From positions 118,588,861 through 118,652,860 of the forward strand of contig CM060703.1 in assembly GCA_030686995.1 (NCBI GenBank): a DNA stretch of 64,000 nt, given 5' to 3'. Made by a program: the position numbers and the translations under genes. Below, in pieces: positions 33,329-44,806 of the stretch (positions within the stretch are counted from its first letter, which is position 1; each line of letters begins with the position of its first letter). The notes under the pieces are model-generated. The model made no database searches and had not been told where the DNA came from. It saw nothing but the letters and a program-made list of their open reading frames with translations. The stretch comes from Artemisia argyi (taxonomy: Eukaryota; Streptophyta; Magnoliopsida; Asterales; Asteraceae).

Positions 33329-36314
33329 TGTCACAACTCGTAATTTCCGGTCATTTTCTAAACCTCGATAATTTACTATTCACAAGTTACTATTCATCAT
33401 TTACTATTCATCGATCACTATTCATCATTTTCGAGGTCAATTTGACATTCCGAGAAACATTCAAAAATTTTACTATTCACTTGACACTATTCATTTCCGA
33501 GAGAAAACCACTATTCACGTGCATTACTCATGTCATCGTAAATTTAGTTTACGAGTATTAAATTCGCGTAACCGTATTGGTTCAGGAGCGAATCCATGCA
33601 TTATCATTTGGGACATTTCATATGGACTAGGAATAGTCTGCATATCATCATTAGGGCACTTGCATGCTATTCCACTCGTAGGATAATTAAATTTATACTT
33701 TTGGTACAATTAACGATTTACGTACGTTTATTTTAAATAAACACTAATACGCGAACTATAAATGTGTCTAACATGTCCGACACTCCCGACTATTGTCCCA
33801 ATATATTTTTATACTCATTTTCATAATATAAAAATTATAATATTAATTTACCCGGTATTTTGGAAATTTATTTATTACGTATCGTACGTTTAACTTAATA
33901 ACGACGGTTTTCACAAAAATTAAACAATAATCACCCAAACTCTCCGTACTTGTACCCGACATATTTTTACAATTTTTCCGACTTTATTACGTCCCGAATA
34001 ACTTCAATAAAATTTATTTCTAACAAACCCGGTACCCGATTAAACCTAAAACTAACTTTACTACATAATACTAATACTAAGCTTTTAATTAACCCAAGGA
34101 CAACCCCCCCTTTTTCCCTCCTTTTGGACCGGCCAACCCCCCCCCCCCCCCCCCCCCCATGGTCTTCATACATTGAAACCTCACCAACACACTTAAATGC
34201 CAACCTAACTTTTGTCCCTAAGTATATAATAAACTTTTCATCCATTTTTATCACTAAAATCATTTTTACTAAGCACAAGCAAACTTTTTCTCTCTTTTCT
34301 CTTGTGGTGTAATCGACCAAGGTTGGTCAAGGAGCAAGAACAACAAGTTTTACAAGATCTAGGTATAAACTAGTTCATGTAGTCATCCTTGTTGGAGTTT
34401 TGAAATAAAAACTCAAGGATTAGTAGGTTTTTATCATCCAAACTCCCTAAACCTTCAAGTAAGTTAACAAACTCATTTTTATGATTTTTACAAGTTATTA
34501 CCATGATTATATACTTTTCTTACAAGAACTCATGCATATAATGGCTTATACCACTTTATTTTATAAACTTTTAACTTTTGAACCTTAGTAAGTGATTATT
34601 GTTAGATCTTTGTTAGATCTACTTGGTTATGATGTTTAGGAACCCATGACACCCTAAGAAGGTGTATGGTAGGATTAGACTAGTTTTGTGGTGATTGAAA
34701 GTGGTTTGATTGAAGATGGAACTAGATTAGAACCCTAGAAATGGTTTTTGAAACTACATATTGACCTACTGTCCCTATTTTCATTTCGTGGGAAAATCAG
34801 TAAATGGTGGCTAATTTTTGACCAAAGATTTAGAAAATACTTTTAAAAACGGAACTTTAGGCGAAAGAACGGATTAAAACGAGCTTATAACGAAGGAGAT
34901 ATGATTTTTGCAAATTTAACGACGAAAACTATTTTTATAAAAACTGCTTGCTGTTTGGCAGATTTCGACGGGTAAAAAGAGGTATTAAACGTAACCTAAA
35001 GGAGCCGAGTTATCAAAAATATACTAGTATACACAAAAACGAATCCGTGGATATAAAGAACAAGGAAAACGAGCTTAAAACGACCAAGTTATACCCATTC
35101 TAACATTGTCAAACTATATATATATATATATGGACACAAATAAAAATAATAACGTACGCACTAAATGGTATATTTTCTAGAAATGTTGCTAACGATTATT
35201 TTCTTATCAAATGAATACGTATGACCCAAGAGAATATTTATACGACTTAATGACGTTATTTCAAGGTTTTCGATACAAGGAATTTAACGCTAACATTTTT
35301 CATACGAGATAATACGACAAGTTATATACTTCTATAAATGGACTTATTTTTCCTAAGTATGGAAACTATTTTACTATGACGATAACTAGTATTTCCAAAT
35401 TACGAGTGGTATAGGTATCATGTGCATGTGCATTCATTACATTACGGCTTGATCTTAATTAGATCACGATTATTCATTTAGGTTGCGGCTAGTGTTCGTG
35501 CCTCATTGTCCCGACTACTTTACCATCGTTGTACCATCTTTGTACTATCACTCCTGGTGAGTTCTCATAGCCCCGTTTTAATTACTTATTTGATTTTAAA
35601 TCCCACGGGGGAGAATACATTGCACAATTATTTTTGTACATGCCCAAGTATATCAAATTCCATACATTGCTTAAGTTGCCTACTACCAAGTTAAGTCCCC
35701 TATATATATCATGGACCGTTAATTTTAGCTAAGCGAGAGTGAGTGGATAGATCTATCGAGGGTGACGCCTCCATTCGTGTTTGGGTTGCTCCAACGGGAC
35801 GAATGCATTTCATGTCTTAACGAATTGAGTGTCTGGTAAACACTCTGGTGGGGCATTACTAAGTCTAGCTTCGGGGTCATGAGCTTAAGAGCCAATGTAG
35901 CATTTTTGACATTCGTGTCGGTTTACTTATTACTTGTGGCTTATGTACTTACGATTTACTTACAAACCTATGATTATTCACCAACTTTATGTTGACCGTT
36001 TTCGCAATGTATTTCTCAGGTTATTAAGGTAGCTCATGTTGCATACATTTGGACCTTCATGGAGTCGCGGAGTCGATGCGTCTCACTATATTTTCTGCAC
36101 TTATGAAACGTTTGATCTTGTGGAACTTATTTTAACTATGTTGGCAAACTCTTTTGGTACCTAAGCTTTGTAAACTCTGAATGTTTTAATGATCAAACGC
36201 TGTATTTTCTAAACGACACTTTAGGTCGTTCAATATAACTGTAATTATGGTGCTATGACAGTCACCCCCAGGTATTCCATTCCGCTGCCATTCAGGTGTT
36301 TTGGGGGTGTGACA
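33329..36314 (+). repeat. Gypsy B 5' LTR (2986 bp)
   Basis: Starts TGTCACAACTCG, ends GGTGTGACA. The first 200 bases carry several (A/C)ACTATTCA(C/T) repeats. A run of 22 C lies at 34137-34158 and a TATA-like box (TATATAATAAA) near 34221. The palindrome AACGAC...GTCGTT lies near 36212. Short frames over 33950-34320 are not genes. Confidence 0.93.
34137..34158 (+). repeat. C22 tract in the gypsy B LTR
   Basis: 22 consecutive C, about 65 bases before the TATA-like box. The 3' LTR copy has 19 (42677-42695). Gypsy C LTRs have 12 and 11 at the matching place. The G-rich strand could form a quadruplex. Confidence 0.85.
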
Positions 36315-36317
36315 GAT

Positions 36318-36329
36318 TGGCATCAGAGC
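36318..36329 (+). other. Gypsy B primer-binding site
   Basis: TGGCATCAGAGC three bases after the LTR, close to the initiator-tRNA-Met complement (one base change from TGGTATCAGAGC). Confidence 0.85.
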
Positions 36330-36511
36330 TAAGGTTATAGCGAACTAGGATGTATCTTGGACCCTAGACTATAACCACATCATCATAGCATCTCATCATT
36401 TCATCATAGGTGCATATTCACTATACATGTTGTTTTACGCACACACTGTACGAGTTATTCATACCCATACTCATATATATATATGATTATATTGACCTGG
36501 TTTACAAGTGA

Positions 36512-37486
36512 CATGTCTTCAGTTACCCACGCCGTTATCCTTTCGTCAGATTCCGACATTGAAGATGCCTTGTCATCTTCCACTACCATTATACCACCAG
36601 CTGTACTTACACCACCATTAGCACTATTGAATTGTCATAAGAGCAAGGTTCTCATTCAGCCTATACATAGAATGCCGTTTGGTAGAGTATTCAGACTTAA
36701 TTTTAATGGACTTATTAGGATGCTTATTACAAGGGAGATAGCATGTTTTCTTTCCTTCACTAGTAGGACGCTTACTACTTAGGTACTACCACCACCGTCA
36801 GTTACTTATTTCACTATTGGTCGTCCCATAGTGCGTACTTCAACTTTACCTCTTGGATGTCGCGAGATAACGCGAAAGAGGGCAGTATCCCATTCACTAT
36901 TATCACCATTATCTCCTAATTCATCACTGGGTTTTCATCGTCATCAATGTCATTCTCATCCTTTAGAATACCACTATTGTCATTTCCCTTTTCCATTTCC
37001 ACTTGCCACGAATTAGATAACACCTTGTGGATAATACCAAGAATTACGGACTCAACAGGAACATCTGCAGGTTCCTCAAGAATGGCTTAGAATCTACACT
37101 ATCTAGGACTTGATCGATGCACCACTTCAGACACTACTTCAGGACTATCTCGACCTTATGATGCCATAAACCTGATTTCACCTAGAAGGACTACAGGAAG
37201 TCTTTAGACTAGACTTATATCCTTACTAGCTTTTACTATTACCCTAGCCACGAGAGGTGTGGCATAGTTCAAAGAAACTTGTAGTATTTTTTTTTTACAA
37301 ACGGAATCACCAAGTATTGACTCTACTATAGGGGAATGGTTGTGCTATCTATGATATTGGTCCATATAGACCGAAACCTTCATGTATTATATTCATGTGT
37401 TATGAATATGATGATTTTTATTACCTATAGATTCTCATGGACTCTTATGATTTGATGGAGATAGATTTAAGCAAACCACTCCAAGC
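36512..37486 (+). pseudogene. Gypsy B gag N-terminal region, out of frame
   Basis: An ATG at 36512 gives SSVTHAVILSSDSDIEDALS and a Pro/Leu-rich stretch, homologous to 48079 onward in gypsy C. The frame is not the one used by the gag core at 37487, and stops intervene. It is the likely original Gag N-terminus, broken. Confidence 0.5.
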
Positions 37487-38449
37487 ATGACGCAAGCCGC
37501 TGTTGGACAATTCATTGCCAGGAACGCAACTACCGCCCTCACCAAGGAACTTACTCACGTGGAATTTATGGGTTGTAATCCCTCCTCCTTTAGCGGAAAT
37601 ATTGACACAAAAGAATTTCTCAAATGGTTCAAAGAATTAGAAACAACCTTTCAAAGTGGTGACTGCCGTAAGGAAGACAAAGTTAAGTTCGCCACTTGCA
37701 CTTTTCAGAAGCATGCCCAGAAATGGTGGACTAAGTATGTCCAGGTAGTAGGAGTTGATGCTGCTTACTCACACTCTTGGGAGAAACTAAAAAGGATGAT
37801 GAGTTTGAAGTTCTGTGTGAAAAGCGAATTACAAGCAATCGAACAGGAAACACTAAACCTTACCATGGTAGGAGATGATGTTGTTAAGTATACTGCTTCT
37901 TTCTATGATTTCGCTCGACTAGGCTCTGCAATGGATGAACCAGAAAGCAAGAAACTTGAAAGGTACATCGGAGGACTTTCTCCTGAAATTCGTATGTTGG
38001 TCAACTCATTGGAACCCGATACCATGCCTGAAGCTATCAGGATGGCGATTGAAGCAAAGGAACGCATAGCTCACCCCAAGATCTTAGGAAGAAAAAGTGA
38101 CAATAAAAGGAAGTGGAACAACAACCGAGGTGAGAATGCCACACAAGTACCACCCAATAGACAAGGAGTTGCTAAACCTAATGCTACAAGTCTAAAGGAA
38201 AAGAATGATTACCTTGGTATTTTACCTAAGTGTGAAGAGTGCCAACATCATCATAACCCAGGACGTTGCCCGGAACCGTGTGGCAACTGTAAGAAGGTTA
38301 ACCACAAAACCAGGGACTGCAGGTTTCCAACTGAGGGTGATAATCAGAAACCATCAATAACATGTTTTGGCTGTGGTGTAGTGGGACACTTCAAGAGTGA
38401 ATGCCCAGAGTTGGGAAGCCAGAATTGGAAGAAGAAGTTTATGTTTTAG
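37487..38449 (+). CDS. Gypsy B Gag core with two zinc knuckles
   Basis: 320 residues. The retrotransposon Gag (capsid) domain at about 30-190 contains FLKWFKELETTFQSGDC, KVKFATCTFQKHAQKWWTKY and the conserved RYIGGLSPEIR. Two C-C-H-C knuckles at 265-278 (CGNCKKVNHKTRDC) and 293-306 (CFGCGVVGHFKSEC) bind nucleic acid. An extra Cys/His-rich stretch (CEECQHHH) starts at 249. It is open from end to end in an element whose pol is dead, which suggests it decayed later or is still selected. The start at 37487 is the first ATG of the frame; the natural N-terminus was probably further upstream. Confidence 0.9.
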   Translation: MTQAAVGQFIARNATTALTKELTHVEFMGCNPSSFSGNIDTKEFLKWFKELETTFQSGDCRKEDKVKFATCTFQKHAQKWWTKYVQVVGVDAAYSHSWEKLKRMMSLKFCVKSELQAIEQETLNLTMVGDDVVKYTASFYDFARLGSAMDEPESKKLERYIGGLSPEIRMLVNSLEPDTMPEAIRMAIEAKERIAHPKILGRKSDNKRKWNNNRGENATQVPPNRQGVAKPNATSLKEKNDYLGILPKCEECQHHHNPGRCPEPCGNCKKVNHKTRDCRFPTEGDNQKPSITCFGCGVVGHFKSECPELGSQNWKKKFMF

Positions 38450-41400
38450 TTATGTGAACTATAGTTTGAGCCCTCTAGGGTTGTACTTCCTTTTGGTACT
38501 TTCCATAAGTACGTTGGTGTAACCTAGTAGTATTAAGCACTTTCCTATCTAATGTAATGACTATCTTTTGTTACCTCTGTGATAACCGTAGCCTTTGTTT
38601 ATTCCATTTTCTATTGCAATTGCGCAATTTTCAATCGTTTAGCAACATTATACCATTGTCTTATTAGGGATTTGACCGATTTCGTATTTGACGGATTTGT
38701 AGATTATTACCAATCCATAGGATTTACCCATGTATCCGATAAACCATTCAACGAGTTTTATTTTAAACTATTTTACTACCTTATGGGGAAATTGTTTTTA
38801 CCAAATTTCTAAAATAAACCGTTTTGTTACCGTACTATAAACTGATTTTTCCGATATTACGCCAAATACTTACTATTATTACGCGAAACAATTTTTATGT
38901 TACTTTGAAAGGAAATATTAGAATACCATTTTTAATAACAATGCGTTGAACACCATCTAAAGCTTTTGAGAAAAGATAATATTATTTGGATTAAATCAAG
39001 CATCGCATCATTAGTCCTCAACTATACATAGCCTGATCACCTATGTATACTTCAGGAAGGATTATGCCATGAAGTAAATAGTTATTTTTTAAAGCATTGC
39101 TAATAACAATCTTCATTTAAAAACGTTTTAAACAAGTAAACTCTTTTATAAGTATCTTTTTCTGACAAACTCTCCCTGGATACTTACCTCACCTGTCACA
39201 CACTTAGTCATTAAGTTAGACTTTCCATTGACTTCTTTAGGAGAGACTTCCCATATCAAGTACTAGGAGGATTCCTCGATACAAGAAAAACAATAAAAGG
39301 GTTACGAAACTACTAACCTAGACTAGAAGTATACACCAAGACAATTTATAACTCAACAACAATTCTAAAATGCCACTGGACCATCCGACCCACCATCTCT
39401 GACCTAGTTGTCCAATTTATTATTCAAAGGTACTAGCTAGACTGAGCTACAGGATCAAACACATTGTGAAGGTACGCTAAGCAACACCATGGGAATAAAC
39501 CAAGCCTCCTAACCGATACTGTAAAGTGTTTTGAGTTAACATGGTCTCATCCATACGCAAACTTCCCTGCAGTAAGTTTACGACAAGAATGATTGATTCG
39601 AATTATGGATATCAATATAGATTCCCCTAAAGCATTATGTTCTTTAGAACTTCTGGATAACCTCACCTATACATCGAGAAAGGCATCAGACTCAAGAATA
39701 TCTCCCCAGCTACATGTGAAGACAATACGGAAATTCATCGACATAGTATCAATTGAAACCCTCATATTGCCATCATGATGGCAATTTCAACGATAAACCA
39801 TCTCAAGACTTAAGTTGGTTGAATACCTAGGCTTGTAGCTCTGCCCGATAACCACCAATAGACATCATCCAAATATCAGAAACCGAACGTTAGACATCTA
39901 TGCATTTATGCGAGAATTTCCTAGCCTACCATTTTATCCTTGTTAGTATATTTACTTTTAAATGAAGTTGATTTCAAAAATTGTGTCCATACAAATCACA
40001 TATCTCGTAGAAAATAATTTTGAAGTTCCTATTTTGAATAAATACGACCCTTTTTAGCCAGTATTTACTTGAACCATTATACAATGAGAAATGTTTAAAC
40101 ATCAAACTTTGGTAAACAGTTCTATTCACAACCTGTTTGAAAACCGCGTCACATTTCATAACTATTGAATTTTGGAATCATCAATAAAGCTAATATTGAG
40201 TATACCATTTGTTCCATTTTCTAAATTTGTTTATTCAGAAAAAGATTTCGACCAAAAACTCGAAAATCGCGAGATAAATTTTGAAAACAAATCACCATAC
40301 TATATCGCTTATGCATTTAGGGCTTTGTGACTTGACAATAAGGAATATTGGAATATGTGATGAAGGAAACTAGGAGGAACACCATAGAACGATTACAAAC
40401 GTCATTAATGGAGACCAAGCACAGTAGGCAAAGAATGACACATGTCTTAGCAAGCCATTAGACCAAAACACAAGAAATCAAAGTTTGTTACCCATAGCCT
40501 ATCCCCTTTATATGACGCTGAGTTCGAAAGACGTAACGTGGAGGAATTAGTCACAAGATTTATTGTACCTATTTCAATTGTTCCTGATAAAGGTAATCGA
40601 ATCACCTTAGACTTCTAATAATCATTTTAAGATTTCATTCGGAACCCCATTTAGATGTAAACACCGCCTATTATCCTCAGACCAATGGTCGGAACAAGAG
40701 AACGATTCAAACATAGGAAAGTTGTGCTCAAAGAGTGAGCGATTGACTCTAGAAATGGTTGGACTAACCATTTACCATAAATCAGATTCGTTTGCAACGA
40801 TAGTTATCGCACGAGCATAGAGACTACACTATTTGAGGCACTTTATTGTCGAAGTACCAATTACTCATTTACAGACCGAAATCAGAAAGTTAAATTCACT
40901 GGTCTAGAACTAAACCATGGAACAACAAAGGAAATTTCACAAGTCAAGAACCAGTTACAAGCAACGAGAAACTGGTAGAAGTAGGTTGGTACATGACACA
41001 CATCATACGGATTGGGTATCCTTGAACAACAAAATAACTAGATTCACGTGAAAGAACGAGTTAAGTTGAAAGCTTTGCCATGGAGAGGCATGATACGATT
41101 TTGGTAACACGAGAGATTGAACCTTTAAGTATATTGGACCATTTCAGATTCATGTTAGAATCGACCAGCTGACATATAAGATTTGAGTTCTGACAGAGTT
41201 CAGCAACATATATTACCCATATTACATTATAAACCTGAAGAAACACTGATCATCTATTGACGAACCAAACTCGGAAAAAGCCAAACTCACTATTCCAATA
41301 GGCATTCATGAAATAACCAGAAATTTCCTACAAGTCTAGAATCAATTACAAATTCTATAAGTTGTAAACCATTAAAACTTCAAGTTGGTAGCCAGATCAT

Positions 41401-41868
41401 GTTGAAAGTTCTGCCTAGGAAAGGCATGATATCATTCAGAAAACTGGGAAAGTTAAACCCGATATACACTGGACCACGTAATATTTCAGACAGAGAAGGC
41501 CTAGTTGCCGTCAGACTTGAGCCTTGTTAGAGAACAACCGGATTACACAACTATGTTTCACCTATTCAAATCCAGGAAATGACCTGCAGACTAGTCACTC
41601 ATAATCCCTTTTGGAAAGGAATCCAACCCAAAGATAAACGTAAACTTGGTAAGAGAACCAGTAGAAAGCATGGACCGTGAGGTCGAACGGTTGAAGCAAA
41701 GTCGAATTCCTATCGTGAAAGTTCGCTGGAATCCTTGAAGAGATCCCGAATTTACTTGGGAACGGGGAGACCAAATGCAACTCAAGTATCCACGTCTTTT
41801 TACCAAATATACTCCAGAGACCAACCAAAACTGAACTTCGGGACGAAGTTCTTGTTAGAAGGGAAGAC
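38450..41868 (+). pseudogene. Gypsy B pol remnant
   Basis: There is no long frame, but recognisable islands remain. Integrase core end near 40655 reads LDVNTAYYPQTNG, then TIQT, stop. Two successive copies of the integrase C-terminal motif lie at about 41070-41200 (LKALPW, GMI) and 41400-41500 (LKVLPRKGMISFRKLGKLNP, YTGP). The tail is at 41640-41800 (SRIPIVKVRWNP, EFTWERGDQMQLKYPRLF). Protease and RT are not recognisable by eye. Proteins for transposition would have to come from another element. Confidence 0.7.
41833..41868 (+). other. Gypsy B hairpin and polypurine tract
   Basis: GAACTTCG-GGA-CGAAGTTC at 41833-41851 is a perfect 8-bp stem. AGAAGGGAAGA follows and abuts the 3' LTR at 41869. 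Confidence 0.75.
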
Positions 41869-43648
41869 TGTCACAACTCGTAATTTCCGGTCATTTTCTA
41901 AACCTCGATAATTTACTATTCACAAGTTACTATTCATCATTTACTATTCATCGATCACTATTCATCATTTTTGAGGTCAATTTGACATTCCGAGAAACAT
42001 TCAAAAATTTTACTATTCACTTGACACTATTCATTTCCGAGAGAAAACCACTATTCACGTGCATTACTCATGTCATCGTAAATTTAGTTTATGAGTATTA
42101 AATTCGCGTAACCGTATTGGTTCAGGAGCGAATCCATGCATTATCATTTGGGACATTTCATACGGACTAGGAATAGTCTGCATATCATCATTAGGGCACT
42201 TGCATGCTATTCCACTCGTAGGATAATTAAATTTATACTTTTGGTACAATTAACGATTTACGTACGTTTATTTTAAATAAACACTAATACGCGAACTATA
42301 AATGTGTCTAACATGTCCGACACTCCCGACTATTGTCCCAATATATTTCTATACTCATTTTCATAATATAAAAATTATAATATTAATTTACCCGGTATTT
42401 TGGAAATTTATTTATTACGTATCGTACGTTTAACTTAATAACGACGGTTTTCACAAAAATTAAACAATAATCACCCAAACTCTCCGTACTTGTACCCGAC
42501 ATATTTTTACAATTTTTCCGACTTTATTACGTCCCGAATAACTTCAATAAAATTTATTTCTAACAAACCCGGTACCCGATTAAACCTAAAACTAACTTTA
42601 CTACATAATACTAATACTAAGCTTTTAATTAACCCAAGGACAACCCCCCCTTTTTCCCTCCTTTTGGACCGGCCAACCCCCCCCCCCCCCCCCCCATGGT
42701 CTTCATACATTGAAACCTCACCAACACACTTAAATGCCAACCTAACTTTTGTCCCTAAGTATATAATAAACTTTTCATCCATTTTTATCACTAAAATCAT
42801 TTTTACTAAGCACAAGCAAACTTTTTCTCTCTTTTCTCTTGTGGTGTAATCGACCAAGGGTGGTCAAGGAGCAAGAACAACAAGTTTTACAAGATCTAGG
42901 TATAAACTAGTTCATGTAGTCATCCTTGTTGGAGTTTTGAAATAAAAACTCAAGGATTAGTAGGTTTTTATCATCCAAACTCCCTAAACCTTCAAGTAAG
43001 TTAACAAACTCATTTTTATGATTTTTACAAGTTATTACCATGATTATATACTTTTCTTACAAGAACTCATGCATATAATGGCTTATACCACTTTATTTTA
43101 TAAACTTTTAACTTTTGAACCTTAGTAAGTGATTATTGTTAGATCTTTGTTAGATCTACTTGGTTATGATGTTTAGGAACCCATGACACCCTAAGAAGGT
43201 GTATGGTAGGATTAGACTAGTTTTGTGATGATTGAAAGTGGTTTGATTGAAGATGGAACTAGATTAGAACCCTAGAAATGGTTTTTGAAACTACATATTG
43301 ACCTACTGTCCCTATTTTCATTTCGTGGGAAAATCAGTAGATGGTGGCTAATTTTTGACCAAAGATTTAGAAAATACTTTTAAAAATGGAACTTTAGGCG
43401 AAAGAACGGATTAAAACGAGCTTATAACGAAGGAGATATGATTTTTGCAAATTTAACGACGAAAACTATTTTTATAAAAACTGCTTGCTGTTTGGCAGAT
43501 TTCGACGGGTAAAAAGAGGTATTAAACGTAACCTAAAGGAGCCGAGTTATCAAAAATATACTAGTATACACAAAAACGAATCCGTGGATATAAAGAACAA
43601 GGAAAACGAGCTTAAAACGAACAAGTTATACCCATTCTAACATTGTCA

Positions 43649-43726
<78 letters not shown>

Positions 43727-44806
43727 ACACAAATAAAAATAATAACGTACGCACTAAATGGTATATTTTCTAGAAATGTTGCTAACGACTATTTTCTTAT
43801 CAAATGAATACGTATGACCCAAGAGAATATTTATACGACTTAATGACGTTATTTCAAGGTTTTCGATACAAGGAATTTAACGCTAACATTTTTCATACGA
43901 GATAATACGACAAGTTATATACTTCTATAAATGGACTTATTTTTCCTAAGTATGGAAACTATTTTACTATGACGATAACTAGTATTTCCAAATTACGAGT
44001 GGTATAGGTATCATGTGCATGTGCATTCATTACATTACGGCTTGATCTTAATTAGATCACGATTATTCATTTAGGTTGCGGCTAGTGTTCGCGCCTCATT
44101 GTCCCGACTACTTTACCATCGTTGTACCATCTTTGTACTATCACTCCTGGTGAGTTCTCATAGCCCCGTTTTAATTACTTATTTGATTTTAAATCCCACG
44201 GGGGAGAATACATTGCACAATTATTTTTGTGCATGCCCAAGTATATCAAATTCCATACATTGCTTAAGTTGCCTACTACCAAGTTAAGTCCCCTATATAT
44301 ATCATGGACCGTTAATTTTAGCTAAGCGAGAGTGAGTGGATAGATCTATCGAGGTTGACGCCTCCATTCGTGTTTGGGTTGCTCCAACGGGACGAATGCA
44401 TTTCATGTCTTAACGAATTGAGTGTCTGGTAAACACTCTGGTGGGGCATTACTAAGTCTAGCTTCGGGGTCATGAGCTTAAGAGCCAATGTAGCATTTTT
44501 GACATTCGTGTCAGTTTACTTATTACTTGTTGCTTATGTACTTACGATTTACTTACAAACCTATGATTATTCACCAACTTTATGTTGACCGTTTTCGCAA
44601 TGTATTTCTCAGGTTATTAAGGTAGCTCATGTTGCATACATTTGGACCTTCATGGAGTCGCGGAGTCGACGCGTCTCACTATATTTTCTGCACTTATGAA
44701 ACGTTTGATCTTGTGGAACTTATTTTAACTATGTTGGCAAACTCTTTTGGGACCTAAGCTTTGTAAACTCTGAATGTTTTAATGATCAAACGCTGTATTT
44801 TCTAAA
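41869..44806 (+). repeat. Gypsy B 3' LTR, first part
   Basis: Same as 33329 onward, with scattered substitutions. The (AT)n tract at 43652-43724 is 73 bases, against 17 in the 5' LTR (35115-35131). Interrupted after CTAAA (44802-44806) by gypsy C. Confidence 0.93.
43652..43724. repeat. (TA)n microsatellite, expanded in the gypsy B 3' LTR
   Basis: 73 bases of TA repeat at the position where the partner LTR has 17. Confidence 0.95.

Noticed and set aside
33950..34320. 120- and 117-residue frames on both strands, with a proline or glycine run
   Set aside because: They lie inside the gypsy B LTR, the run comes from the C22 tract, and the same frames recur in the other LTR.
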